Part shown: positions 9,897 through 21,215 of the stretch, in pieces
Position numbering within the stretch: position 1 is the first letter of the stretch
Layout of the letters: each line of letters starts with the position of its first letter
Assembly: GCA_028622995.1 (NCBI GenBank)
Contig: JAJQJQ010000043.1
Span: forward strand, 1,984,001 to 2,048,000
DNA length: 64,000 nucleotides
Direction: 5' to 3'
DNA from: Panagrolaimus kolymaensis
Lineage: Eukaryota > Nematoda > Chromadorea > Rhabditida > Panagrolaimidae
The notes under the pieces: model-generated
Databases searched by the model: none
Seen by the model: only the letters and a program-made list of their open reading frames with translations
Told to the model about the DNA's origin: nothing
Position numbers and translations under genes: made by a program

Positions 9897-10740
9897 CAGA
9901 GCTGTTCAATCTCTTTTTAAAGCGAAGCGCGCTTAGCCAACCAACGCTTGCCATAAAGAGACGCTTTTTGAAAAGAGATTTTTTTCTCTTTTTGCTAAGC
10001 GCGCTTAGCAAAAAGAGATGACTTCGCTTTTTTAAAAAGAGATGGCTTTTCTTTTCTTATTTTTTCTTTGGCAAAGATGAATTTTTTTTATACAAAAAGT
10101 TTTATTTTTTAGTTACAAATTAAAGGATTACTAGTTTTTATTATCAATGTGATTATATAATTAGAATCTTGAAAATTTAAAAATTTAAATAAAAAAGCAA
10201 TAAAGAACGATATAAAATGTAATTACGAATAGTAGATTCTTTCAAAAAACTTCTTTCTGCTGGGATGAACAATTTGAGAGAACTAAAAAGACGCTCGATA
10301 CTAGCAGACGACGCTGGTATACAAAGAATTTCGCGTGCTAGCTTTGCAATTCGAGGATAATGCGTGACGTTTTCGCTCCACCATTTTAATAAATCAAATC
10401 CATTTGGGTCAACTATGACATGATAATAAGATAATAATTCAACATGAACTTCATTACCCATTTCTTTTCGATATTAAAAATGGCAAAAAATTTCAAAGTT
10501 AAAATTTAATGATAGTTTTTTTACAAGTTAAAAATTGCTTTCATTTGTTGAATGCAAGCTTTGCATCTCTTTTTAAAAAAGAGAAAGGAACGCTTCGAAA
10601 AAAAGAGACGTTTCTCTCTCTTTCTCTCTCTTTTTTTCAAATTCCCGCAAAATTCTCTCTCCTTTCTCTCTCTTTTCTTATCAAAATTCATCGCTTCGCG
10701 TTCTCTTTTCCTTCGCAAGCGAAGCGTTTGAACAGCTCTG
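9897..10740. mobile_element. Non-autonomous hAT transposon, 844 bp
   Basis: Left end CAGAGCTGTTCAA, right end TTGAACAGCTCTG, with a perfect 8-bp target duplication ATCACAAC at 9889-9896 and 10741-10748. The subterminal regions have many GAAGCG and AAGAGA repeats, typical hAT transposase binding landscapes. It keeps only the C-terminal piece of the transposase, on the minus strand. It inserted 49 bp past the stop of the minus-strand chemoreceptor, i.e. in its 3' UTR or immediate 3' flank. Confidence 0.9.
10177..10461 (-). pseudogene. hAT transposase C-terminal fragment
   Basis: An open frame of about 94 codons that matches the hAT dimerisation domain: WW...THYPRIAKLAREILCIP with ASSASIERLFS, the classic WWxxN/YPxLAxLAxxxLxIPASSxxxERxFS block. 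The BED zinc finger and the DDE catalytic part are missing, so it cannot be an active transposase. It lies inside the 844-bp element, reading from right to left. Confidence 0.85.
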
Positions 10741-10789
10741 ATCACAACATGACTTCTCGTAAACATGATGATGTTGTTGTTGTTTTCCT

Positions 10790-11826
10790 TTATTTGGTAT
10801 TGATGCTAGTAATTTTTGCAATAATGATGACAGCTTTTTTCTTAAATGCTTTATAATATATTCCCGCCGAAAGGGTGATGTTAAGGGTTGCCACAGTAAG
10901 AGCATATGGACCAATAAATTGTTGTATTTGTTTTTCTGTTATCTAAAAAATGGCTGGCTTTTATTAGAGAAACTTAATTCTAAAATCTTTATTACAGAAA
11001 AAAGCCGATTTGCATTTTTACAACAAAAAAACAATCGCATTTTTTCTTTGCTTATTTCTTTCGATTTTAAACCACAAAACTGTTGATTTTAGTTATCTCA
11101 AAAACTTACCATATAAAATCCTTGAGCAATAAGCAATGGAATAAGTTCAATAAACGTTGTACATACAACCATTAACAAAACTGTATTATTCATGTGTCGA
11201 GCATTTTGATTATTGGATTTTAAAACATATTTAATGAGTAAAGCTAAAATTAAAGCCACACAAAGATTTGAAATAATGAAAACAATTTTAATTAAAAGCA
11301 TCGAATAATTATTCATTTGGACAAAGCAACCAAAAAATCGGCAACTCGTCTTCGTCGAAGATTCTTTTGATGGGTACAAAATAATCAAATTATTAAAATA
11401 AATTACCACCGATGCTCCTCCAATAAAACCGATGATCGTTAAAATTGTAAATGCATGCTTTTTATTTCCAATATATCGAAATGGAAATAACACCGAAAAG
11501 CACCGATCAATGCAAAGAAAAAATTCCATAACCGAATTAATCATCATTAAAACCCATGATTGAATTCCCAATAAATACAATATCCTTCCATCATAAATTA
11601 TTTCATCTAATCTCCAAAAAATAAATAAATAACAATGATAAATAAGAGACACAACAGCAAAAATAAAAACATACACAAAATTTATGGTCATCGTGAGCGA
11701 AACATTTACACTTTTTTTGAGTACACTTTTTCGAAATAAAACATTGATTGAAAAATACAGCGCCAAAGCTGAAAACAAAAAATCTAGGATTTGATGAAAT
11801 AATAAAATAAATGGAAAATAATCCAT
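10790..11826 (-). CDS. 7TM serpentine receptor, copy 1
   Basis: Two exons on the minus strand, 11826-11110 and 10942-10790, phase-0 intron, 289 aa. Seven hydrophobic segments are visible. At the end of TM3 is the sequence EFFLCIDRCFSVLFPFRY, the nematode counterpart of the DRY motif (IDRC/ERC with FPFRY) seen in chemoreceptor families such as srx, srv and srsx. The last exon encodes TM7 (FIGPYALTVATLNITLSAGIYY) and a short tail. Exon structure and sequence match the paralogue 0.4 kb upstream (FYSINVLFRKSVLKKSVN is nearly identical), so this is a tandem duplication. It should act in ciliated neurons as a chemosensory receptor; ligand unknown. A hAT element sits just beyond the stop. Confidence 0.8.
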
Positions 11827-12206
11827 TTCTTCTTTTTTTTATTATAAAAAACTAACAACTTTTAAAAATAAAATAGCATAAAACTATTTTAAAAATGTTA
11901 GAAATAAATAAATATATAAATGAATTAATTAATTTTTCACGGTTCTTTTGAGCTTATTATTGTTAGTCGTCGACGATGATGGAGTCTGTCTTTTTGCTTG
12001 CCACTAATCTTTTTATTTTCATGGCGTAAAAAAGTTAGTTAGTTTTGTGACGTTTGATGCAATTTTTTTCTAAGAACCTTTATCATTAATAAAATGTTTG
12101 TTCAAGCAAAAACAAATAAATAAATAAAGAAGACACGATTTATTTTTATTATATTAACTTTTAAAAATTATTATATACAAAATACAGTAAGAAAATTATT
12201 TATTTA
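11827..12206. other. Intergenic between receptor paralogues
   Basis: Promoter of copy 1 and 3' flank of copy 2; AT-rich, nothing else recognised. Confidence 0.4.
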
Positions 12207-13145
12207 TTATTTATTTCCGGCGGCGGGTAAAGTGTTTGTAGTACCTATAAAAGTGACTTTGCTAGAATGAATGGTTTTAAGGGATTTTTTGAAAGCTTTA
12301 AAATAAATTGCTGCTGATAAAGTAATATTTATTGAAATTGCCGTGGTGCCATATGATCCAGCAAAAAGGAAAAGTTGTTGGCCATAAATCTGTAATTATA
12401 AAAATTAAAATTTTATAAATAAAAAATTTAAGCTTACCAAAACAAAAGCTTGCCCAATTCCAAATGGAAACAATTCCATCACAGTTGTGGATGCAATTAA
12501 AATAGCCACAGTTTTATTCATTTGTTTAGTATTTTTTGAATTTGTTGTGAGAGTATATTTAATTAAAATAGCTAATAAAATGGCAAAAAATATATTTATA
12601 ATATTAAATAATATTTTTGCGTATAACATATATTTATTACTTTTACCAAGCAAGCAACCAAAAAATTGACAATTTGTTTCTGAATCCTTTGGAAAATAAA
12701 AAATATAATTATTGCAATATGTCACGATTCCAAATAAAGCGATTAAACTTAAAATTGTTCCAATTGCAAACCAAAACTTTTCATTTTTTGAATATTTTAA
12801 AGGAAATAAAAGAGAAATGCAACGTTCAATACAAAGAAAAGTTTCAGCTATAGAATTCGTGGTTAAAAACAATCCAGGCCCAACCCCAGTAAAAAACAAT
12901 AAATACGCATCATAAATGCCATCATTGGGCCGCCAAAGAAATAAGAGATAACCAAAATAAAATATTGATAAAATAGCCCAAATAAAAATAAATCCAAAAT
13001 ATACCGTAATCGTGGGAGAAATGTTTACACTTTTTTTGAGTACACTTTTTCGAAATAAAACATTGATTGAATAAAATAAAGATAAGTTTGCTAAAATAAA
13101 GCAACATAAATTATGGCCAAGATTAACAAAAGTTATGTAAGCCAT
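12207..13145 (-). CDS. 7TM serpentine receptor, copy 2
   Basis: Exons 13145-12438 and 12389-12207 on the minus strand, phase-0 intron of 48 nt, 296 aa. Architecture is as in copy 1: seven membrane segments, ETFLCIERCISLLFPLKY after TM3, and a TM7 exon (YGTTAISINITLSAAIYFKAFKK) with a tail ending PAAGNK. The extracellular loop has the conserved SETNCQFFGCLLG Cys pair, matching TSCRFFGCFVQ in copy 1. N-terminal TM1-TM2 blocks are close to copy 1, while the C-terminal tail differs in length. Likely a chemosensory receptor of a nematode-specific family; which family cannot be settled by eye. Confidence 0.8.
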
Positions 13146-13392
13146 AGCAAATATTTTTTGACAGAAAATAAATTATACAACGCCGCAACTTTTTTTTATG
13201 GTAGCGCTTGCTTCTTAACTTTCAGAAAATTAATAATAATTAAATAAATAATGAAAAATTAAGTAATTATTAGTTTTCTTGTTTGTGTTTTTACTACAAA
13301 CTTTTTTCTTTTAAATTTGTTGTGTCGCGTGAAAAATAAATAATTTCCTCGAGAATGTTTTAATTTTCTAGCCTGACTCATTTATTTTTTCA
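13146..13392. other. Intergenic, promoter side of receptor copy 2
   Basis: AT-rich, no gene. Confidence 0.4.
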
Positions 13393-13644
13393 TTAAAGGG
13401 AGTGTCCCAAACGATGAGAATAATTTTACTGCAACGGGTGTTCCTAGCCCGAAAGTTTCATTGTCTCAAAAGCTTACAAAGTGCTACGAATTTTTGTAGC
13501 TTTTTGTAGCATTTTGAGAAAATTTCGTAAGCTTTTGAAAAAACTTTGTAAAAGTTTGTAAGACTTTGAGACAGTGAAGAAAAACTTTCGGGCTAGGAAC
13601 ACCCGCTGTAAGGGTTTTCTCATCGTTTGGGACACTCCCTTTAA
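13393..13644. mobile_element. TTAA-bounded fold-back element A1
   Basis: Begins TTAAAGGGAGTGTCCCAAAC and ends with its reverse complement. The arms include CGGGTGTTCCTAGCCCGAAAG and its mirror copy, with a spacer near 13510. TTAA at both ends is the piggyBac-type target. Its right TTAA (13641-13644) is also the left TTAA of the next element. Confidence 0.75.
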
Positions 13645-13839
13645 AGGGACATAGCTATTTCATGCCTTTTTTGAAATTTCGTTTGCGGGCACTGCAAGTT
13701 ACACTTGGTAAGGCGCGTGTTTGAATTACCGTGTAAGACAGAAGTGACACGGTAATTCAAACACGCGCCGCCCCGACTGTTCCTATCAGCCCCAGTATCG
13801 AAATTTTTGAAAAGGCATGAAATAGCTATGTCCCTTTAA
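13641..13839. mobile_element. TTAA-bounded fold-back element B, copy 1
   Basis: Starts TTAAAGGGACATAGCTATTT and ends with the mirror image. The centre is a perfect hairpin, GGCGCGTGTTTGAATTACCG against its complement. Two more copies of this family are at 41953-42473 (interrupted by another MITE) and 56031-56229. No coding capacity. Confidence 0.8.
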
Positions 13840-14919
13840 TGAAAAAAAATTAGATTGAATTTGCGTACAAAAAAAACATGACTCAGCAAACTTTAATTAA
13901 AAAAAGATGAAAAAGAACTTGGCTGATAAAAACAATAATAATAATTTCTTGTTGCTTGGATTCACTTCCATTTTTTTTTAAATTTATGTATTATTCAAGG
14001 TGGTTGATGACGTAAGTAAACAACAGTATCAAATCGGGAAAAATAACAATAACATTCATTCGCTAAAAATAATGAATGACGCTTCAAAGAATGTATGAGT
14101 GCCACAAATTTGTTGTAAGGAACTCCATGGTTTACAATGTCTCAAAAAATCAATCCAAATTTAAAATAATAACAAATTCAAATAATATCTAATTTTCTGG
14201 GCAAAAAAATGCGATCTTCCTCCATCCATCTGAAATCGTCCAATCCACATTTGTTAGTCAATTCCAAGAAATCCTATAGTTGCAGTAACAACAACCTCAA
14301 CCACCAAACTCACGAGGTACTCTTAAAAAAACAAAAAAAGGATATTAGTCTTCCATTATGGTAGTCTGCCATTTCCATAAATATGTACAGTACCAATCCA
14401 TAATAAAGACACTGCTGACTCATGGAGGAAGCAGGCGTGACCAGGAATTCGCAACTCCATACATTCTAATCCATTACAAACGTATACTTTTATCTATCAT
14501 CAACAGCGATATTTTCATGATCACCCATCCATAAGGAGCAATCAGACGTGTCCAATGTACCTGATTTATAGCTTCCACCACTTGTTGGTTATCCACCTCC
14601 ACTCAAACCTCCATAATTCCGATATGACCCATCATTCAAACTTCACTCATTGCACTGGGATTGATAATAATCAAAAGTCTGCGATCCCATAAGCTTTTGG
14701 CAGATCCAAACAAGCTCATGTCAGTGTGAAAAAGGCCCATAACAATAAAACCAACAAAGCAAAAATCATTATTTTAAAACATTAAAAATTAAATATAAAA
14801 TACAAATTATAAAAAAGAAGAGAGAGATAATTTTATTTTGTTGTTATTGTTATTCGTCTTTGTTACACATTTTTCTTTTGATTCATTTACAACTGCTTCG
14901 ACGATACCAGAAATGCCAT
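13840..14919. other. Intergenic with possible gene relic
   Basis: About 1.1 kb. Between 14400 and 14720 the minus strand has broken Gly/Ser/Tyr-rich reading (GGL, SGGG like) in several frames, which may be a decayed exon. No intact frame; left unassigned. Confidence 0.3.
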
Positions 14920-16510
14920 CTATTTGTTTAAGAGTTTTTCTTTTTCAGGTGTTGGAAGTTGTTGAACATGATCATCATCTTTCTTTTTCTTTTTAGGTGA
15001 TTCATCTTTCTTCTTTTCTTTCTTAGGAGATTCGACGACTTTTTTGTTCTTTTTCTCTTCGCCATCGCCGTCTTTCTTCTCCTTATCATTTTCTTTATCA
15101 AGATGATTCTTCACTTTTTCATTTTCTTTATTATCAAGTTGTTGCTGCTGCTTCTCTTTCCTTTTCTTTTTATCAGCCTTTTCTGAATCACTACTTGATG
15201 TATCTTTTTTACCATCTAATTTTTTAGCTTTGGCTATTTCATCCGCTTTTTTGATTGCTTCTGGTTCCCAATCATATGGATGTTCCTGAAAAAATAAACA
15301 AAGTTAAAAGAATGAAGACATAAGCAATAGACAGAAACGTGGATATGTAAAGCATTGCAAAACGGTAGTTAAGAGAATACCATGAACTTAATACATCACC
15401 ATCAATAAAAGCATACCTGAGATTTAGTTGAAACCATGGCTTCTTTCATTAACTTATAAAGCTTTTCATAATCAGGCGCATCAAAGAATTTCCATGAATC
15501 TGTGAGTCTCATAATATCAATATATTGGCGAGGACATCCACTGAACAGTTTCTTAACAGATTGCTCTTTGCGACATAGTTTTTTCAGTTCAGCAACTTCA
15601 TCTTGATCCTAAAAGTGTTTCAGTGGTTAGTAATAAAGCATAAAGAAACAAAGCAAAAACCATACTTCGATATTTTTCCATGGAAGTTTACCACGTGTTA
15701 TTTCAACAATCATATAAAGCCATGACTCTAAAAATGAGAGTTACATTAATTTACTTAATGGGATTTAGAGAAGTATTATAACATACCAACATCATCTTTA
15801 CGACATAATTCACGTTTCTTATGACATGAAATAGGAGCATATTTAGCAGTTCCAAAGAAACCTGCACTCGTTCGAGGCTTTCTCATTGTACCATTTTCAT
15901 GAACGAACTTTCTTGCCATACCGAAATCAAGAACATACACTTTTCGAAGCTCATTCATATCAGGACGACCAATCGTGTAATTCGCAGGTTTGACATCGCG
16001 ATGGAGATAACTGAAACCTTAAAAATTAGACGTATGAACAACTAAGCAGTAACTAACCCAATGGAATGTAAATCTTCAAGAGCTTCTAAGCATTGGATTC
16101 CAATCGAAATTGCAGTTCCCATAGCAAATTTTCGTTTAGGTTGATTTAGACGCAGATCATGCAAAGATTTTCCAACGAATGTCATAACAATATAATTGAA
16201 TGTTTCACATTGGCCTTTAGCTTCAAATTTGCAAAAATGTCGATTACCATCATTTAATTTTGCTATTTCAAGCAATACGAAAACTTCCATTATCAATAAA
16301 CGAATCTTTTCTTTTCTTCCTTCTGTCTTCAATGCATACATTTTTCCATCACAAGTGCATTGATATACGGCACTAAAAGCACCTAAAAAACATTGATGTT
16401 AAATAAAAGCAAATATTTGTTGCAAACAAAAACAAACCTTCACCAAGCTTCTTTTCTATTTTCCATTTATCCACCATTGTTCCAGGTTCAAGTATAATCA
16501 AATCACTCAT
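14920..16510 (-). CDS. TTBK-like (CK1 superfamily) kinase, paralogue 1
   Basis: Six exons on the minus strand: 16510-16438, 16382-16058, 16010-15787, 15727-15666, 15608-15417, 15285-14920; 413 aa. Domain order: Gly loop GEGAFSAVY at about 22-30, ATP lysine in YALKTEG, catalytic loop HRDVKPANYT, DFGMARKF, then GTAKYAPISCHKKRE in place of the usual APE, as in nematode tau-tubulin-kinase-like proteins. The C-terminal 120 residues are a Lys/Glu/Asp-rich tail ending EKEKLLNK. Catalytic Lys, Asp and DFG Asp are all present, so it should be an active Ser/Thr kinase. It is divergent from, and shares a 346-bp upstream region with, paralogue 2. Nematode TTBK-like genes are often sperm-enriched; expression here is inferred only. 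Confidence 0.85.
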
Positions 16511-16856
16511 GATTTCTTTTTTTGATTGATCGATGGCAAGAAGCGGAGATCAGATATAGCGAAATGAATTAAAATGGAGGAAGCAATAAACTTTTTCGAA
16601 GAAGTAAATAACCAACCAAACAATTTTCCCATGAAATAGGCATGCAAATTATTAGCGTGCAAAGACACAACTTTGTTGAATGACTTTTTTTCATTCTTTC
16701 GTTTTTTGTTTTTCACTTCACTTCTTCAAGCAAAAAAACAGTTGATTCCTCCTCTCAACTTCTTCGATTCAATTCATTTTGTTTTTCCTGATCCATTTCC
16801 TCTTCCTTCAGCAAGCAAGCAAGTCTTCTTCGTCGTCAACAAAGAAAAAAGAAAAC
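16511..16856. promoter_or_regulatory. Shared divergent promoter region of two kinase genes
   Basis: 346 bp between the start codons of the minus-strand and plus-strand TTBK-like genes. Its right half (from about 16709) is part of the long inverted repeat, so the third kinase has the same proximal leader. Confidence 0.5.
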
Positions 16857-17732
16857 ATGGGTGAATTAATTCAACTTGATCCTGGAAGAATTGTAAACAA
16901 ATGGAAAATTGAAAAGAAGCTTGGTGAAGGTACGCTTTATTTTTTCTTTATTATCCATTTTTGTTGTGATATCGCTTTGGATTTGCCGCTCGCTACTAAC
17001 ATCCTTTTTAGGCGCTTTTGGTGCAGTATATCTATGCACAAATGAAGGTAAATTGTATGCTCTGAAAACTGAAGGCAAAGAAGAAAAGATTCAACTACTC
17101 AAAATGGAAGTTTTCGTTCTGCTTGAATTAGCCAAAACAAATAACCGACATTTCTGTAAAATTGAAGACAGAGGCCAATGTGACAATTTCAATTATGTGG
17201 TTATGACATTCGTTGGAAAATCTCTGCATGATCTGCGTCTAAGTCAACCTAAAGGAAAATTTTCTATGGGAACTGCAATTTCTGTCGGCATTCAATGTTT
17301 AGAAGCTCTTGAAGATTTACATTCCATTGGGTTAGTTACTACTTAGTTGTTCATACGTCTAAATTTTTATGTTTTCAGGTATCTCCATCGCGATGTCAAA
17401 CCTGCTAATTACACCGTTGGCCGCCAAGATATGAATGAACTACGAAAGGTTTATGTTCTTGATTTTGGTATGGCAAGAAAGTTCGTCCATGATGATGGTA
17501 CAATCAAAAAGCCTCGTGGGGTTGCTGGTTTCCGTGGAACTGTTAAATATGCACCCATCTCATGTCATGCTCAACGTGAATTGTGTCGATGTGATGATGT
17601 TGGTATGTTACTTTTTCTTGGATCACAACGAGCTTATGCATTATTTTACTTTTTAGAATCATGGCTTTATATGATTGTTGAATTAACTGCTGGTAAACTT
17701 CCATGGAGAAATCTCACTGTATGTTTTATCTT
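16709..17732 (+). repeat. Left arm of ~1 kb inverted duplication
   Basis: Reads the same as the minus strand of 20672-19651, including introns. Differences spotted are a 6-bp indel in intron 3 near 17629, one base in exon 2 (Ser against Gly codon) and little else. Identity ends inside intron 4. Confidence 0.85.
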
Positions 17733-18237
17733 GTTTTTTTGTACAAACTTCTTTACCTATGAAACTTCTTTAGGAAATTGACAAAGTTGGTATGATGAAA
17801 AAAGATTGTCGTAGAGAAGAATGTCTTAAACTATTGTTTGGTGGATGTCCTCGTCAATATGTTGATATTATGCGGCTGACTGATTCATCTAAATTTTTTG
17901 ATGCACCTAATTATGAAAGAGTTTATAAATTTATGAGAGATGCCATGGTTGCATGTAAATCTCAGGTTTGTTATAATGTTTTCAATTTTGATAACCTTTT
18001 TCTGTGTTTCAGGAATATCCGTATGATTGGGAACTTGAAATAATGAGAAAAGAAGAAGCTGAAAAGAATCAAAAGAAGGAAGAAGCTACTAAAAAGGAAA
18101 AGAAGGATGAAGCTGAAAAGAATCAAAAGAAGGAAGAACCTACTAAAAAGGAAAAGAAGGATGAAGTTGATAAGAAGGACAAAACAAACATTATTCCACT
18201 TCAAGCATCTGAAAAAGAAAAAACCTTGAACAAGTGA
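16857..18237 (+). CDS. TTBK-like (CK1 superfamily) kinase, paralogue 2
   Basis: Six exons: 16857-16929, 17012-17330, 17379-17602, 17657-17718, 17774-17965, 18013-18237; 364 aa with all junctions in phase. Motifs: GEGAFGAVYLC, YALKTEG, YLHRDVKPANYTVGR, LDFGMARKF, GTVKYAPISCH, SWLYMIVELTAGKLPW. The tail is a Lys-Glu repeat (KKEEATKKEKK type) ending KEKTLNK. Exons 1-4 and their introns are almost identical to paralogue 3 on the opposite strand, whereas exons 5-6 differ clearly. Likely a Ser/Thr kinase phosphorylating acidic or cytoskeletal substrates, as in the CK1/TTBK group; substrates are not predictable here. Confidence 0.88.
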
Positions 18238-18985
18238 TGTCTCTTCATTCATTTACAACTCTTATAGCATCTAACATTAGCAGCAAAATCATTTCTCTCG
18301 TTTTCTTTCTTTGTATTTTAAATTTGTAATTGTAATAAATTGATTTTGCATATTTCTTATGATTTTTTATTTTTATGTACATACATCAAAATATGATAGG
18401 TCACCCTTTTCGCATACTCTAAATGTAAAACTATGTTTATCTGCCTTTTTCTAACTTCCGTTACAAAGGTTTATGGAAAAGATCATTTATTTATTGGAAC
18501 TAAAGCATCAAATTGGTAAGGTTATTGTGATAATGCAAAAATTATCTTTGATATGAAGAATGCAACGTGGAGCACCGATTGTAACAATTTCAAAAGGTGA
18601 ATAATAAATTTTAGGCTACTAAAAAAGCTTGAAAATGTTCTTGAAACTGTGATGTTAACATTATTGGCTTGCGAGATTCACCTGCCTTCAATCCATGTTT
18701 TGGAGTTGCTTTTAAACCTTAGAAACAAACAACACAATAATTTCGGATATGTTTGTTATAACTTTTGTATTGTGCATAAATATACTCTGCTGTTCGTTTT
18801 CATTATTATTCAACATTGTTTATTACAATCAACAACCAACCAGCCAGCTAATTGTTAACGATAACCCAATAATGTTTATTCTAATCAAAGAAAGATGAAA
18901 ATATGCAAGCAAAACAAGGAAATAAAATCACTTTATTAAAATTACAAGATTACACATAAAGAGAGAGAGGGGAAAAGGTACAACT
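18238..18985. other. Loop between convergent kinase genes
   Basis: 3' flanks of the convergent paralogues 2 and 3 (AATAAA near 18333 on the plus strand). No gene recognised. Confidence 0.4.
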
Positions 18986-20520
18986 TTATTTTGGGTTTTC
19001 AATTGATTTCAGATCATCATCATCTTTCTTCTTCTTTTTACCATCTTCAACCTTCTTTTCTTTCTTGTTGTCAGCTTCATCTTTCTTTTTATTCTTATCA
19101 GCTTCGACCTTCTTTTCCTTGTCATCTTTCTTATCCTTTTTATCAGCTTCATCCTTCTTTTCCTTTTTAGTAGGTTCTTCCTTCTTTTGATTCTTTTCAG
19201 CTTCATTCTTATTTTCCTTTTTATCAGCTTCTTCCTTCTTCTTATTCTTTTCAGCTTCTTCTTTTTTCATTATTTCAAGTTCCCAATCATACGGAAATTC
19301 CTACAAAACAAAATTAATTAAAAAGAGTGAGTCAAAACGATATAAGGTAACGTTGATTTGAACCACGATAAACAGTTAGGTTGCAACCACCGGTAATAAC
19401 TATCATTAAAAACAAACCTGAGATTTAGTTGAAACCATGGCTTCTTTCATACACTTATAAAGTCTTTCATAATCAGGTGCATCAAAAAACTTCGAAGAGT
19501 CGGTGATTCTCATAATATCAATATATTGATTGGGACAACCACTGAACAATTGTTTAGTAGCTAAAAAGTCTCTTCGACTATCTCTTTTCATCATACCAAC
19601 TTCATCAATATTCTATAATATAGCCGTGGATTAATGTAAGCAAGATTAGTAAGATAAAACATACAGTGAGATTTCTCCATGGAAGTTTACCAGCAGTTAA
19701 TTCAACAATCATATAAAGCCATGATTCTAAAAAGTAAAATAATGCATGTTGTGATCCAAGAAAAAGTAACATACCAACATCATCACATCGACACAATTCA
19801 CGTTGAGCATGACATGAGATGGGTGCATATTTAACAGTTCCACGGAAACCAGCAACCCCACGAGGCTTTTTGATTGTACCATCATCATGGACGAACTTTC
19901 TTGCCATACCAAAATCAAGAACATAAACCTTTCGTAGTTCATTCATATCTTGGCGGCCAACGGTGTAATTAGCAGGTTTGACATCGCGATGGAGATACCT
20001 GAAAACATAAAAATTTAGACGTATGAACAACTAAGTAGTAACTAACCCAATGGAATGTAAATCTTCAAGAGCTTCTAAACATTGAATGCCGACAGAAATT
20101 GCAGTTCCCATAGAAAATTTTCCTTTAGGTTGACTTAGACGCAGATCATGCAGAGATTTTCCAACGAATGTCATAACCACATAATTGAAATTGTCACATT
20201 GGCCTCTGTCTTCAATTTTACAGAAATGTCGGTTATTTGTTTTGGCTAATTCAAGCAGAACGAAAACTTCCATTTTGAGTAGTTGAATCTTTTCTTCTTT
20301 GCCTTCAGTTTTCAGAGCATACAATTTACCTTCATTTGTGCATAGATATACCGCACCAAAAGCGCCTAAAAAGGATGTTAGTAGCGAGCGGCAAATCCAA
20401 AGCGATATCACAACAAAAATGGATAATAAAGAAAAAATAAAGCGTACCTTCACCAAGCTTCTTTTCAATTTTCCATTTGTTTACAATTCTTCCAGGATCA
20501 AGTTGAATTAATTCACCCAT
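18986..20520 (-). CDS. TTBK-like (CK1 superfamily) kinase, paralogue 3
   Basis: Six exons on the minus strand: 20520-20448, 20365-20047, 19998-19775, 19726-19665, 19612-19418, 19300-18986; 395 aa. The first four exons, the whole N-lobe and the catalytic core, are practically identical to paralogue 2. Exon 5 carries diverged residues (FSGCPNQYIDIMRITDSSKF). Exon 6 is a longer Lys/Glu/Asp tail (KKEEADKKE and KKDDDD types) ending SIENPK. All catalytic residues are present. Tail length and composition are the main differences between the three paralogues and may set localisation. Confidence 0.88.
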
Positions 20521-20672
20521 GTTTTCTTTTTTCTTTGTTGACGACGAAGAAGACTTGCTTGCTTGCTGAAGGAAGAGGAAATGGATCAGGAAAAACAAAA
20601 TGAATTGAATCGAAGAAGTTGAGAGGAGGAATCAACTGTTTTTTTGCTTGAAGAAGTGAAGTGAAAAAAAAC
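19651..20672 (-). repeat. Right arm of ~1 kb inverted duplication
   Basis: Reverse complement of 16709-17732. Arms are separated by about 1.9 kb that contains the diverged 3' exons of both genes. Confidence 0.85.
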
Positions 20673-21215
20673 AACAATAAAAAATCCTTCCTAGTAATTT
20701 TCATTGTTCGTTTTTTCGTTCGTCCGTGTCATTTTATTTTTCATTCGCGAAAGCAAGGAAAAGGAAAAAATGAAAAAATTAGCATAAATTTGAATGAAAG
20801 CAAAATTTTCTTTCCCAAGCGCAATGGAATGATTATGTTAATTTTACAATACTCAAAAAATCAATAAAAGATGAACATGACAAAGAAAAAGCTTCAGATA
20901 AAGTTTGCAAGCTTGCTCGCGAACGGTGACCTTAACGCACTCGCTTAAAGCTCACACGTAAAAACCTGATTTTGCTATTAAACAAATTTTGCTTTGTAGT
21001 GTACCATTGGAAACTTTGGCTATCACATCAGGCTAAGTGGTTTCGACTGCTTTTCTGGCCGTTCTCTTCTGGGCAACTGGAACGTCGAACCTTATAAAAA
21101 CCGAGAACACCTTCGTTCATTTTTTTATTTTTGTTTTAATATATTTAATAATTAATAAATTTTTTTAGTTTTAATAATATATTTTTTATTTTGTTGAGTT
21201 ACTATTATTTAATAA
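20521..21215. other. Upstream flank of kinase 3 and Helitron 5' region
   Basis: After the kinase leader the base composition turns less AT-rich from about 20900. TATAAAAA at 21093-21100 precedes the Helitron reading frame by about 120 bp. The Helitron 5' end (TC) cannot be fixed by eye. Confidence 0.4.

Noticed and set aside
10749..10856. 35-codon single-membrane micropeptide starting directly after the hAT target duplication
   Set aside because: It is exactly antisense to the last exon of the 7TM receptor at 10790-11826, which is supported by its paralogue; the hydrophobic frame is the mirror of TM7 coding sequence.
13700..13800. Possible tRNA or CRISPR-like hairpin
   Set aside because: It is the centre of a TTAA fold-back with no tRNA boxes; no CRISPR array or tRNA gene was seen anywhere in the window.
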